From assembly GCA_018398805.1 (NCBI GenBank), contig JAGFBZ010001970.1, positions 744,001 to 808,000 of the forward strand: a DNA stretch of 64,000 nt, in the 5' to 3' direction. A model generated the notes under the pieces. It made no database searches. It saw nothing but the letters and a program-made list of their open reading frames with translations, and was not told the DNA's origin. The position numbers and the translations under genes are program-made. Positions 1-13,900 of the stretch are shown one piece after another. Within the stretch, counting starts at the first letter, position 1. Every line of letters begins with the position of its first letter. The DNA is from Hirundichthys speculiger (taxonomy: Eukaryota > Chordata > Actinopteri > Beloniformes > Exocoetidae).

Positions 1-2374
1 CACATGCAACCCCTCTCCCCGCATCATCCTCACCAAATCATCTGTCCTCCTGGAGCCACTTGGCAGGCTGCTGTTCAGCGTTTTGCCAACTTCGGTTTGC
101 TCTTTCATCTGATTGAATCACAAGCACACTAATATTCAGGCGTTCCTACAAAGGTCTGTCTGAAAGCCTGGATGAGGGAGACAGAGGCATCTAAAGATCA
201 GAAAAAATAAACATGAAGAAACATAAGATTTATTGTACATAGATTTGAAAAAAAGACAGTAAAATATGATGTGTATGTGAGAACACTCGCGTACACTAAC
301 ACATCCCCTCTTCACACACCATCAGTGGGTTGAGAGATATTGATCTGGCATCTGGTCCTCCCAAGCCAAAGGCTAACATCCACGGTTATTTACTGGATAT
401 CCGCTGTTTTACTAATAAATCTTTGGTTGATAGAATAAATAATTCAATATGAAGCAAAAAAAAAAAATGCAGCTGTGAAAGGTAGAGTGAGGGAAGGAAA
501 TGAAGCTTAGCCGTATGTGGTTGATACAAACTAGCCATCAAATAAACTGAAACATATTTCTCCGCTGGGTTTGTCCTGCTGTGTCTGCTTCAGGATGATT
601 AAACTCCATCAGGAACAGATGAAACTTCTTTTTTTTTTCCAAGCCACACTTTGAAAAATGGCTCTCTACCAAAGTGTGTTTGCTTGCTTTGGTTCAACAT
701 TACTCAGAGCTGGACATACCCTTCTCCCGCCAGTAAGTACGAAGGTGCTAAAAAACAAAGCTCTGAAGGCTTGGAGTTTTAAAGGAAATTGTAAATAGAC
801 CATTACTGATAGAGGGCAGCCTTTCTTCCTCTTTGATGATGGGTACCTTGTGTTTTGCTTATCTTTTTAACTATCAGCTTGAGAGATTCGGAAATGTCCT
901 TACTCTGAATCAAGACCTAATGTATCCACAATAGTCAAGTTGAAAAGATAGGCGAACAAAATGTCCCTGCTGTTTTCTCAAAATACCCAGCTCAAATTAC
1001 AAAGGAAGGTTGCAAATATGTATTTGTGGCCTGTGGTGCACATCAGGTGAATTTGAAATTGTCAGAATGCATTCCTTATCATCGTATATTCACAGACAGC
1101 CAGCGTTGGCTTCATTTTTCTCCATCCATTTAAGAAATTTAAATCCCAAAGCCCAATATGTAAAGTGACTAAAGCATTAGTGCGGAGAGAAAGGGCTTTA
1201 TTAAGTACTTGAGCCATTTCCATCACATGGAGCATAAATCAGCTTCCAATATTAATGCGTCACGTGTACAAGGTTAAGGAGAGCAAAATATTCTAATGAG
1301 ACCTGTGATTACTTCATAATGTGTAAGTAGCAGGAGCCTTTGGCTGAGGCCTAAGTGGTTACAGATGCAATTCTGAAATCCCAATTACTTTGAAAATAGC
1401 AAACATTCACTGTGCAGTTCAGGCCGTGGTCACTCTTCACTTTCTGATTATGATTCAGATAGTTTATCCTTTTTGTTTTTTTCCCTTTTAACACCCAAGA
1501 ATTTTGGGTTCCACCCAGCGCTGCCCATGTATTTCTAGATCAAGCCATCTCCACTGTAATCACCTCAAATCAAGCTAACACAGAATACAGAATGCTAATG
1601 TCTCCTCTCCTGTTTCCCTCCCTATCCCACCTCTCAAAACAAGCCTTGTGTGTCATTTAGTCTTTAAGGTATATTAAATGCATCACACTGTAAGGTGCAT
1701 CGATCATTTAAAAGCACCACAGAATGAAATGGATGTGACAGCCGTGTGAAGGAGCAGAGGGCGAATTGCATAAAACAACCAATTATGTCATTCTTCACCC
1801 TCGCGGGCTGCTCTGCTATGCTCACTGGAACTGTGGCTTTTTAAAACATTAAACAAAAAGCAACGAGCTTCTGGGATATGAATATATTCTGGAACATTTT
1901 ATGAACATGTAACATTTATCTTGTTATCGGCCAGGTTTTGCTGCCTCTACCAGGTCAGCGTGAGGACTTGTGGGTTTCTTTTTCCCCCCTTTACCAAACA
2001 CTTTTTCAATTTCCACTGGAAGACTTCTTCTATACACCTGTCACCAAGGTGTGATGATTTCATGATTGCACAACCTGGATAAAAAACAACACCTACTGCC
2101 CTTTCTGGGCCACCACAATCATGACATACTTGAATCTGCCTCACAATGAAACTTTCATGCATGCACAGACATTCTGCAAACCCACTTCCCAAACAGCTGG
2201 AACACTGTGCAAAATAAAAACAAATATACAATGATTTAAAAGCTAATTTTAAATTTGATGGCAGCAACCTGTTAAAAAAAAAAAAAAAAAACTTTGGACG
2301 TGGGTAACAAAAGGTTGAAAAAGAGAGTGACTAAAATGAAATACCTGCAATAACATTTTTCAACTAATCAACTC

Positions 2375-2407
2375 TCAACAGATCACTGATGTGATGTGAT
2401 CTGTTGA
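2375..2407. repeat. 12-bp perfect inverted repeat
   Basis: Arms TCAACAGATCAC (2375-2386) and its complement (2396-2407) are separated by 9 bases. It is isolated, with no gene beside it, so it is reported only as a structural feature. Confidence 0.6.
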
Positions 2408-3734
2408 TGTGCAGTGTCTCTTAGCTGCAAAGATGTGGAGAGGTTCTGCAAGAAGTCAATTTCCTCACTGTTAAATTGCAAATTCTTTGAATCTCTCATT
2501 ATCTGAGGTACATAATCTCACTAAAAAACACTGAGAAACTGGAAATATCACTGTGCATTTTGGGCAAAGGCCATAAATCAAAACTGGATGCCTGAGGTCT
2601 ATGGCCCCCGAGGTGGCACTTTATTTAAATCATACATGATTCTGTAATGGACATCACTGCATTAACTCAAACACTTTCTGCAATCACTAAGAAAAAAAAA
2701 AAAAAGAAAATAAATGGCTTGCTGTGCCATCCAAAAATGCTGATTAAAGCTGGATAATGCAAAGGAAAAGCCATATGTGAACATGATCCAGACAGGCCAC
2801 CATCTTCTTTGGGTCAAAGGCCATTTGAAATGGACTGAGGCAAAGTGGAAAACTGTCCTGTGATTAGATAAATTGAAATTTGAATTGCTTCATCCGCATC
2901 CTCTGGCCTAAAGAGGAGAGAGAGGAGAAGGACCACTGGGCTTGTTATCAGCTCTCAGTTTAAAAGCCTGCACCTCTAATGGTATGGACGCACATTAGTA
3001 CCTATGGAATGGGAAACGTGGCACATCTGGAAAGAATGTTGAAAGGTATGTATATGAGACTTCTAGAGCAATGTACAGTCACATCCAGGCAAGGTCTTTT
3101 TTAGGAAAGACCTTGCATCCTTCAGCAAGACAATGCTAGACCTCATAACGTAGGTATTACGAAAACGATGCAACGCATGAGGAAATGCATCGCAAAATGT
3201 CCCCATCTCACAATATCTGTGCCTTTTTATTATGACACTACTGCATTTAGGCCAGGTCTTTATTCCATGCTTTCTGGTGAGGCAAACATGACAAAGAAGC
3301 AAGTAAAAAATGTCTGTTTATTTAGCATGACATTGTGGAATCACCATGTACAGACAGTGAATAGAAAATGCAAACTTAATATTGGAGTTACCATTGCCAA
3401 CAGTCATGGTGGCATAGTGTCAAAAGAAAAACATCAACAAAAGATGTTTGACTGAATCTGTTTTTTTTCTTTCTTTTCCAGTCTTGAGTTCCTGGCTATG
3501 CGATCTCTCAGGAATGGCTGCCAGTGGGCACTGGTGCAGCAGCGGCTGTGTTCTGCTTCCTGGACTGGAGTGAACAGGAGGAGAGGAACGCTTGGGATGT
3601 GATGCTGGTGGACTATCAGGCGGCACACAGCACTGCCTGTGACAGCCCGTTGTCTAACGACTGGCATCACTACACAGACAGTGTACCGACAGAGATGCAC
3701 AGGCACACACTAAGCGGCACAACACACAGTCACG

Positions 3735-3738
<4 letters not shown>

Positions 3739-3770
<32 letters not shown>
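3739..3770. repeat. Poly(A) tract, 32 bases
   Basis: An uninterrupted run of 32 A follows a GC-richer stretch (3482-3738). It could be the tail of an old retroposed sequence or simple slippage. No LINE or SINE signature or target-site duplication was found around it. Confidence 0.8.
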
Positions 3771-3773
<3 letters not shown>

Positions 3774-6700
3774 CTTTGTAGTCAGTGTGCATCACACCCA
3801 GGAGGCATTTGTGGGATATACATACGTGTGTGTGTGTGTGATGCTGTGTGCCCTTGGGCTCATGTGTGCAAAAGTGGAAGGTTAAGCTTCAGCCAGATGT
3901 TGCAAGACACCGTTCCAATAGAATCCCCACTGTGAGTGGAGAGGATTATGTAAAGGGCTTTCAGGACTGTTGCACTGTTTTGTTTACTCTTGTGGTGGGC
4001 TGTGAACTTTTATTGAAACAACCACAATGAAAACCCAGTAAAACCTGTCCGTGAATAAGGATGCACAAGAGTAAATTGGTGTAAACGACTGCATACAGAG
4101 ACCTACAAAGCTCATGATCATATCATTTAATCACCTCTCATAGGTTGCGAAGTTTGGAAAGTAGCAGCATTCAAGTTTGGAAAACATTCAGTGGGAAGAA
4201 TTCTCAAAGACTAATATTGCACCAGTTTAGACAGCTTTAGGCCTTCTTGTCTGAGTAGTTTTCCTTCCCCAGGTAGCGAGTGATAAGAAAAGCTTGGCCA
4301 TTGGGGTCCTCTGACCTTTGTGCTTTTCCTGTGGATGTGTGGGCGTACTTTGACAGCTTCTTCAGCCCTCATGGGCTCTGATAAGAGTCCAACTTGGCGT
4401 CAGTGAAATAAAGTAACTGGGGGTTACAGCGATAGCTACACGGTTGCAGAGATAACAAGACCCCACCTCCCTTTGTGATTTCAAAGTGTCAGATCAGAGG
4501 ATTTTTTTGAACCCTTGGTGGATTACAGCCACATCTCCTTATGGCACTCTTGGGATGGTCCACCAGAATGTCCCTTGAGCAGAAGAGGATTATACATTCT
4601 CGGGAATTATATGGAGTTTCAGCCTCAGTGGTTTTGACCAAATGTAAAGCAAAGATGGCTGAATAGTACAGAGGAGGAGGATGAAAAATGGTTGAGAGAG
4701 AGAGCAGGTGCAAGTAGAGGGAGGTTTGGTGCCAGATGTTTTGTTTTCTTTAACAGTACCATTGTGGCTTTTCTTAGTTCTTACAGTCTCCAGTAACAAC
4801 GCGACCTGTGTGACCTTTTAACCAGATAATAGTGAAGAAATGTTGAAGAGTGTATGTGCAGGTGGTGTACAGGTATAACTTGAATTTTAAACAAACAAAA
4901 AAAAAAGAGCCTCAAAGTACTCTTCTGAACATCAAGTTAATTTCACAAAATATTGCATAAAAGGCATGAAGGCTTGTTTGAAAAATTAGGTGACATATCT
5001 TGGAAGACGGAGGATTTTGATTTAAATATCTGACTTTTTAAAATAAGTATTAGAGTGATTTATTTCAGTCATTTCTCCAGACATTACACAATGAAATTCA
5101 ATTTTTTTTTTAAGTGGATATTGCATTTTCAAATGAAAGATTAAAGACAGAGCTTCACTTCCTATTCTGGCCTATCAGTACTCTGTGGGCTTAGAGTTTT
5201 TTTTTTTTTGTCATAATCTACCTCCAAGTTAATCAAGATTTATCTTTTGTCTGCAAAAAATAGGGAATTGATAATATGCAGATATCATAGGTACTCTGAG
5301 GACTTTAAGGGGATAGAGCAATTTCTTCTTCTCAGATAATAGATGGAGACAGGACTATATGAGATAGAGGTCTGGTTCTTAGTGTGGTGTCTTAGCTGAT
5401 GGAGCAGCAGCTCCATTTATTTCATTCTGTGACGATGAAATAAATGATGACTAAAAAGGTAGATGGACTGCATTTTATATTGCCCCTTTTGAACTGTTCT
5501 TGACCACTCAAAGCACGTTGAAACTACATGCACAGTCAGCCATTCACACACACATTCATTTGGCACTGATCCTTTCTTTAGCCTGTCCACTATGTTTTTT
5601 TTTTTTTTTTTTCCTGACATGCAGTGACATCCAATTCTTGGTGGAATATCTCAACTTCCCTCGTCATTACTGGATTAAATTAAAAATGAGACATGTTCAA
5701 TTACAAAATCCATATTTTACTGGAGGTTTCATAAGTACATGAGCCTAGTTTCAGAGAAAAATGTAAAAAGAGTCCTGAAAAAGAAAACTGGTCTGTGCGT
5801 CCAGGACATTGTGTGTCCAGCTGAGGTGACTGAACTTATCAATCAGTGCAGGGACATTTAAATCTTAATATTAACTTCCAAATATAGGATTTGTCCACTG
5901 TTGAATATAGTGCAATAGCCCTTTTGAGAGTATTTCATGAAACACAGTGATCAATATGCTCCTCTGTGTTGTTATTTTAGTGGTAGCCTTTGTACACAAA
6001 CCAACAAATTACTTTCTGTAAGCATATTACTCTGAGACAGGACTGAATAGATTAGTTGAGGATGCATTTGGGCGAACACTTTATTTTTCTTGTAGTAACT
6101 CCGCTGCAGCAGTTTTTATTGTTTTCTGTCAGAAATGCTTCATTTTACCACCTCCCTGTTAAACAGTTCCTTACTGGAAAGGTTACCTCTGCACCGCTTC
6201 TTAACTGAAAGTAAAGCAGCTGCTCATTCTGCGTGCAGCAGTGTGAAATTAGCCACTAGGCAGACATACGAACGTGCTTCCTGGTGATGGATAACAGTGT
6301 GGGGGAGGGAAAAAAAATGCTGGACAACACGTGCAGTGTTTCTTGCAGTGCAGAAGCAATTTCTTCTCTCTATTAGAATAAATCCCTTCAGTGTAGACTC
6401 TAGGTTGGGGAATTTTTAGAATCACAGAAGTTGTGAGTGTATTCGGTTTGATGCAGCGCTGTGCAGTGCCAGGATGACACAATGCAGGATGGTCTTGAAG
6501 TAATGTGTGCTGGCTCAAAAGCTCCTCTGATTTTTTTTTTTTTTTTCTCTGGCGAGGAGAAACGTTACCTTGCTGTATGACTTTAAAACAATGTGGCATC
6601 AAGGAGGCTGTAGTCAGAACAGGTCAGGTGCTGCTGCTGCTCACATCCGGCTGCTTTGGCTGAGAGCCTCCGAGGTGAAGGCACATCTTTGCACGGACTG

Positions 6701-9158
6701 GCTGAATTCTTCATCAACAGAAATCACAGTTGATGAGTTTTCCTTATAAAAGTTCCACATCAACCGTCTTGTGTGTTCTGGGAAATGCATTTATCTGATT
6801 TATTCTCTCGGGAGCTCAATGTATTGGACCACATGCCAATCCACGACAACTTAATCCTCTGTAGCTACATTTTTAGTTATTAAATGGATGTCCTCGTCCA
6901 CGCTATGAGTGATTTTAGAATGATAGCAGCACATTTTACCATTGGAATCCTTTTTTGGAAATATAGATAAGAGTCATTTAAAATAGGATCCTATCCTTCT
7001 CTCCAAAGAACCAAAAGTAGTGCATGTCCAAGGCTGTGCTTCTAATTTTGTTTTGGTCGTCATTCAAATTCTTCATTGTAAGAAAAGGTAAAAGCAACAT
7101 AACATTTTTTTTTTCAGTGCCATGTTTTCTGCTTTTGAATGTCTCTTATGTGCACTCATTGATGGGGAAACATCTCCACAGAAAAATCAGTGTCTCTACT
7201 GAAGGCGACCATCTATTAAATGTTCAATTATACAAAAAGAAAAATTACACCTTCAAAATAGAAAGTCAAATTACTTGTAACATGCTATAAAACGCTCCTC
7301 TGTGCTAATGGGTTTTCTCAAGTTTCTTCTCTGCTGATGTCTTCTTGGACAATTGCCGGGATGTCATTAAAATGATGTTGCATGAATGGGGTTTCTTGTG
7401 AGAAGCTTTCATCACAGAGTGGAAGATTCTCCTAAGCCCACTTGTCTAAATGTATTTTGGAGTCGGAAGCTTGTGATGCATCCTTGGCGGGCCTGTCAAC
7501 AGGTACTTATCGCCCCGCAGTTCGGATGGTCATATCCTTACTGATATAAAAAAAAAAAAGAAAAAAATATTTTTTAAATTATTTCATTCAGCTGTAAGGT
7601 TATAGAAACAGTTTACTTCAACAGCAACAAGAAACAAAATCGTACAAGTGCCGTTTTTAATCCTTTAACATGGCGTCATCCTTTTGGCAATGTGTTCAAT
7701 AGCATTCTCACGAAACTAGTAAATAAAAAAAAATCTAATCAAACAGTTTCCTCCAAAAGTGTTGTGGCAGGTAGATTACTAATGTGAGTGAGCTCACAGT
7801 CGTGGTTCATCTTTTGGGAATACTGCATCTGACCTGACTGCAGGTTTTTTTTTTTTTTTCATTCTCCACCTTTTATGTCTCTGTTACTTATTAGCCATGC
7901 AAGTCAGCTACAAGAAGCCAAAGTAGGTGACTAATATAGTGCAACACTGGAAAGGGAATGACCCTGCCCAAACATACATGTATATACGTGTGTGTGTGTG
8001 TGTATAATTATTTTTTTCAATAGTCTTTAAAGGGGTCTCATTTATCCTTTGTGAAACCCATAGACAGAACAAGCCCTAACAGTGTGCTCTGTTTTTTTTT
8101 TTTTTTTTGCAAGAAATTATCAGAAAACAACTAAACTGAATACAGATACAAACTTTATTTCACCTTGAGATAAAAAAAAAAAAAAGAAAAAAATTAGAGG
8201 AAGCGACAACTCAAGCAGTTTCTGTGTCTCTGTGGCTTTGCACCAGAAGAGTCTTTCTCGGGTTGTTTTTCCCTCTGGTAAAAACAAGGATAGAAGTCCT
8301 TCAGTGTCGAAGCACTTGCACTCCTACGGTGAAAGTTTTTGAGCGAGTTCCAGATGGTGTGTATTCCCACCACACCAGTTGTTTTCTAAATAGTGGCAAA
8401 GTTAGCCTTGAAAGCTAACCTGCTTCATTAGGGATGAATTCAGATGAATTCAGATGAGAAGGCTGAGTGTTTAAAGTTGACAAAATTAGAGACGGGTAAT
8501 TATAAAAGTAAAATGATCTGCGCCTTTAATTTCTAATTAAAATGTTTTTTTGTTTTTTGTTTTTTTTTACAAATGAAGAGGATCTTGGCACTTTTGTATT
8601 TTCAATGCTATTTATTTGTCAGGTTATTCAACTGTTTGCCGGATTAAAATTTACCAGCTTGGGGACGAGTGGAGCAGTGGCGAAGGAGAAGCCCTCCAAG
8701 ACTGAACAAATCTACATTTTTTTTTTTTATTTAATGAGATATGACCTTGCCTTAGCAGATGATGACTTTTGCATGTGTACTTCCCTACTTTTGAGCGAGC
8801 TGCACTTGTTTTAATTCACATTTTTACTGAACACTTGAAAATAAAAAAAAAGTCTTTAATTGATTATGATTTATAATTCAAGAGCCTCGATTGTTGAAGT
8901 GATAATAGGCAATTACATGTCTTTATGAATAGGAGAGAACCACCTTGAAGCAAATGTGCTTTTCAAACGCCATACTGCACGAGCATTAAGCTTTACCGAG
9001 TCTATCTCAATGTCTGACGATAAACACTTGAAATTTAACATCTCAATTAAATGGAGTGATTTAAATATCAAGTCTGTCATGTAAAAACTGCACTAAAACC
9101 TTTTGTGAATTATGCATACTTTTCATCTTATTTAACCTGTATACCTTATTTGATAATA

Positions 9159-10281
9159 CAGTGATCCCTTATTTTCTGCGAAAATCAAAATCCGCGAACT
9201 GGAGCCGGAGCTCCCTGAGCCTCAATAATGTGTTTAAAATATGTTTAAAAACCAACCGCAAAAAAGTAGCGAGGCACTGCAGCGAAACAAGACAAAGGCT
9301 CAACTGTGGTCTTTCTGTTACCTTCACAGTCTCTGGTCTCTGAACCGTAGTAAACAAACCGCTGGTATTGTGCTATTTTTGGCTCGTAATCAGCGGGTAA
9401 CAAGCTAACAACAACAAAAGAAAAAAATCAGATTTTCTCTGCAAGGAACGGGCACTTTATTCTGGCACTGCAGGAACTTGTAACATCACGCAGGTTGTAT
9501 TGTTGGGCTCCTGTCGGTTAACAGAGAATGTAAATCTATACACGCTGGGCTGCTGTTGATGCTCACTACACTTTTCATCTAACCTTGTTTTCATTCTGCC
9601 GTCCCACGACACACACACTACATTACCCATAAGGCCACCTTCTTAAGGGCTGTGTATACTCTCGGGGCAATGTGTCGCCGTCAGCTTGTCGCAGAGATGC
9701 TGCCATCACTTTTGATTTACACTCGCGCGGTTTCCGCTATGTTTTTCCACGCCACAACACAAGAGGGACGATCATGAACTAGCTAAACTTACTAAACATA
9801 TCTCTTGCGTTTTTCCACTTCCTCACCATCATGGCCGTATCTAGACCCACATTTATCGCTATCTCCCTCCATGAATTACTAGAATATGTGCTGTCTTTGT
9901 AGTGTGGAAAACGGAAATCGTACAGATGTGGGTACTTCCTCATTTCTTCAATGACGCACTCTTTGACGAATCAGAGGCCTCCTTTCGCTCCTCTCTCCGA
10001 CACTCTCCGTGTCGACCTACAATTTTGGGTAGGCGCACCGGAGTGTCTGCGTAGTCTCTGCGTAGGGCGGGGGAGCATCTCTGTGTCGTCTGCGTAGGTG
10101 ACGCAGACGACCTGACGTTCAAGTATAAATCAGGCTTTAAAGGGGCCAGGCTGGCTCACAACATTTCTTCGCTGTGAGAGAACACGCACAACATCCTGTG
10201 ATGTTTCTGCAATATTATATATTTCTGAAAAATCTGCGAATAACTAAAACCGCGGAACCCCAAATTGGAGAGGGATCACTG
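9159..10281. mobile_element. Family A MITE, TA-flanked (copy 1)
   Basis: The ends are CAGTGATCCCT at the left and AGGGATCACTG at the right, and TA lies on both sides (9157-9158 and 10282-10283). That fits a Tc1/mariner or pogo-type target-site duplication. The interior matches the copy at 44124-44811 closely (for example the stretch around 9440-9640), the 41360-41831 copy over one end, and a diverged remnant near 52320. No transposase is encoded, so it would be non-autonomous. A second element (9647-10136) is nested inside, shown by direct comparison with the uninterrupted 44-kb copy. The exact superfamily is inferred from TIR and TSD only. Confidence 0.82.
9647..10136. mobile_element. TTAA-flanked MITE nested in the family A MITE
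   Basis: The 44-kb family A copy reads straight through CTTCTTAAAGGGGCC, while here 490 bp interrupt it, with TTAA on both sides (9643-9646 and 10137-10140). The ends form weak inverted repeats (GGGCTGTGTATACT against AGCCTGATTTATACT). The interior is GC-rich with tGCGTAG-type motifs and has no coding frame. TTAA duplication fits piggyBac-like elements; a TTA/TAA duplication by PIF/Harbinger cannot be excluded. Confidence 0.72.
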
Positions 10282-10879
10282 TAAATGAGGAATGATCTTC
10301 TAGTTTGGTGTCTCCAGCAAATAAACATTCTGATGAGACTTCTGTGAATTTGTTTATCGTTTTGACTCACACTTAAAAAAAAAACTGCTGACAGGTCAGA
10401 GAACCTCACTCCCATTATCCCACACATTCGCACAGACAGAGGAAAAATGCAAGAAACTCAAACTGAAGGAGACACAATGAATATCAAGTAGAAATTTGAA
10501 GGCGATCGAAATGGAGGGCTTCTCTCTTTTCCTTTTGCCTCCATCAGCAGTGACCCTCAAACCCTCCATCTACCAGCAAGCCATGATCCTCTGACAGTAG
10601 CAATCACAGCCCATTGAAAATGTCCCTCATCAGAAATTGGCATTGTGGAGGAATCTATAAAAAGGTTTTAATGTTGTGAGCCTGTTATGATTGCCTGTTA
10701 CTCACCAGATCAGTGCCCCACGGTCTCCTGCTTGTCTCTGCAAGAGAATATTATGAATAATGGTGGCTTCATTGTTGGAGGTAGATGGCTCATGTTGTCA
10801 ATACCAACTCCACTTGCTTGACAACAATTACTCCTCCATGCCTTTACTCGTTCACTTCTTGCATCTTTATACCACCTTC

Positions 10880-10889
10880 TTTTTTTTTT

Positions 10890-10920
<31 letters not shown>

Positions 10921-10927
10921 GGGGGGG
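10880..10927. repeat. T20-G28 homopolymer junction
   Basis: Twenty T are followed directly by 28 G. Such a G run can in principle fold as a G-quadruplex. The exact length may be uncertain because long homopolymers are error-prone in assembly. Confidence 0.85.
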
Positions 10928-13900
10928 TTTTAAAAACATGCTAGTGTCTACTTTTCTTCCACAGATTTTCAAATATTTCTTTTTCCTTCACTGTATGAGA
11001 GGGATGCCAGTTCTTTTGTTGTATTGCAACAATGAAGTTTCTGTTCCTCTGTCAGAGGGATTAAAAAAAAAAAGGCCATGACATGAAGGAAAGAAAGTCA
11101 TCTCTAATGAGATGAACATTATTATTTTGAGTATTTTTTTTTCCTTTTTGAAGATATCCAAAATGACTAAAATGTTCTGAAATAAACTCTGGGATGTTCA
11201 ATTTCACAGTTAATTTCATTCTTATATAGATATGCATTGTATTTGTTGTAATTAAACTGCAATAAAGTGTCAGGTGTCTTCCTGAATAGAAGCTGATGAT
11301 TTTAAAATTATTTCAGCTTATTTGGAGCAGTTATTTTGCCATGTTCACTGCAGCAGTGATGAAAGACCTCACTCAGTCTATTCCACAGACATTAAAGGAA
11401 AGAAATAATTCACCTCTGCAAATGAAAAACCTCCTGCAGAGCCCTGCTAGTGCATTTCAATGACTTGCTCAAAAATCCAACAACTGCACATCGAGAAATA
11501 TTGAGGGCAGGGGGTTGAGTTAATAGTTTGCCAGTCAGATTGGGCAGCCATTTTGATGGGTGCATTCTATTAGATGTTCACTTGGAATGAAATTCAGTGG
11601 CACAGTAATTGGTTTTACCATACTTTGACAAAATAGAAATTTTGAATGCTGTCAAACATACAGAACAGTATTGAGTCCTGTGCATTCTTGCATGCGTCAG
11701 TGGGACAAAGGTTTCATGCACTGACCAAGCAAAGCTATTATTCATGATAACATTAAAGAAGCAATCAATTTGATACATGTGGAGAGAATTACCGTTTTCA
11801 TTTGGCATCGGTTAGAGAACTGACTTGCTGCCGGGCAGAGAGAAAGCATGCTGTGTTGATGGCTAACAGCCTCTTGTTTCCAGAACACCACACGTCCGCA
11901 TGTGCCTGGTTAAAGAGTATATCCCGTTACTGATTCAATCACAGAATTAGCTGCACTTCAGGAACACATCCTTATGTGCAATTAACCCATACCTTCTTAC
12001 TCAATGGAAATCACTCGAGCAAAAGTCAAATCTTGAGTACATACACAGCAGTCCGAAAATCTGATCAACAGTGTTGCTTCCACGTCCCCGTTTTTAAATG
12101 ATTTTTCCATATAAATGTTTATCAGACTTGGCTTTGGTAAATGCATTCCTGGAGCTTTGTTCCTAAATCACCAGTGCAGCCATCATTTCTCATGCAACTG
12201 ACTTTATCAGAGGATGTATATGAGCATATGTAGAATATGCATGTGCACAATCCCTGAGGCACAAAAATACAGATTTTTCTTCTTTTGAAGAACACGCTCA
12301 AGTTATGTTCTTGCCATGACTTGGGTTGAAAATATTTCTTCTTCTCTATATCAGTATGATAATTATAAAAGGAACAGCCAGAAGCCATGCTTTTCAACAT
12401 AGGGACTTAAAATAAATAAATAAAATCTCTCCAAAAGTAACTAGAGATAATCCTCAAAAAGGGCAAGTCGCTACTGGTCAAACCTTTTTTTCCCCCTTTC
12501 TATTAGTTTATTTTGCCTTTTTTAATAATTTCCACACTGTAACACCTAAATATGATATAAATTTCTGCCCCCCTCTTAATCCTTTAATTTGTGCAAAATT
12601 GTGCACATTTAATGAGATGAAGGCAATTACTTAATCTAATTAGCTATTGTTTTATTATATCCATTAGCTAAGATTAATATCTCTTTTTCTATGATGCCAA
12701 CTGTAGCTCTGTGAGCAAGATTCACTGTTGCTGATGTGTCTTAGTAAATTTGACTACTTTTTCCCAACAACAGGTATGGAAGCCTGTGAAAGCTGGACAA
12801 CTCTTCCTAAAAAGTCAATATTACTTCAGATGAAAGTGAAACTATTTTTTTTAACATGAAAAAAAATGGATTAGAAAATAAAATATATTTATTAAAACAT
12901 ATATTTTAAAAGGAACATTCTGGAGTAAACTCAGCCTGCTATTCACCTTCCTTTAGGAACCAAAATGACATCAATTGAAGCAGTTTTGGGTTAGAACAGA
13001 ATATACTTTGTAGAGTAATGACCATTCACGACACCCCAAAGGGCAGCCAACCAACATTAGAATAAACTGCCATGTCAAGCCTTTGAGACACAAAAATGTC
13101 ATTCCACTGGGTCCCCACAGACAAATGGAGGTAATTCTAAATTTATATGTCACGCACAGAAAGTGGATTTTAAGAAAAAGGGGACTATTCGTACTGACCT
13201 GACCTCGCCTTCAGGTCACTGCCTTCTTAAACCGACAGCTGTACGTTGAGGATGCTGCTGCCGCCACTATAACACATTTAAAAGACACAAAATGAGGAGG
13301 GGAGTTCATGTAGAAATGGATCGCTGCGTAGATATTAATGACACTTAAACCTTGGGTTGATTTAACTCGAGAATGTTCTTCTAAGAATCAACATGAATTT
13401 CTCTCATATTCTGTCTCAAAATTCTGCTTTTAAAGAGCAGTAATTCAATATGTTGTACATTATACATATATTATATATTCTAGTGGTGCTGGTTTAGAAA
13501 TGGACAAATCCATCTGTAAAAGGACTGAGCTCTAATATGTCATAAATTGCTACAGGAAATTTGAACTTTGCTTGTTCAGTGTTTAGATGTATCATGTGAA
13601 AATCTATGCAAATTTTCACATTTCCTCTTGATACTGATTAAAATTAAAAATGTTAGATTTAAATTCAAACAAATTGAGTTATTTTAGAAACTATTAAATG
13701 GAAAACACGGGTCGTATCCCAGTTATATTTTTATGGATTTAATTGATGAGATAAAAACAGTAATTAAGAGCTCAAGCTGCTGCAAGGTTAGCCATTACCA
13801 TTTTTTTTTCCTTTTGTAGGCTCGACTGATCCAACCAGCTTTCTCTTTTCCTCCTTATTTGAACGTGAACCTACATGCAACCAAAGCCTTATGCACAACG

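Larger units (their letters stand above)
1..9156. other. Gene-free, mostly unique sequence
   Basis: I recognise no gene and no transposon ends here. Open frames are short and overlap simple sequence. There are many A/T homopolymers (for example around 2275, 5595, 6533, 7847, 8092), TG microsatellites near 3826-3841 and 7987-8003, and a 32-base A run at 3739-3770. A polypyrimidine stretch ending in CAG at 3461-3481 precedes a modest open frame (3488-3738) that could be an exon, but nothing in its translation is familiar. Several AT-rich stretches with TAATTA-type motifs (for example 8500-8560, 8860-9000) could be conserved non-coding elements; that needs alignment to other fish. Confidence 0.6.

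Noticed and set aside
3524..3781. Lysine-tailed open frame
   Set aside because: The tail comes from the poly(A) run, and the start is not an ATG. Kept only as a weak exon candidate.
10785..11081. Open frame with Phe and Gly runs
   Set aside because: It is produced by the T20G28 tract.
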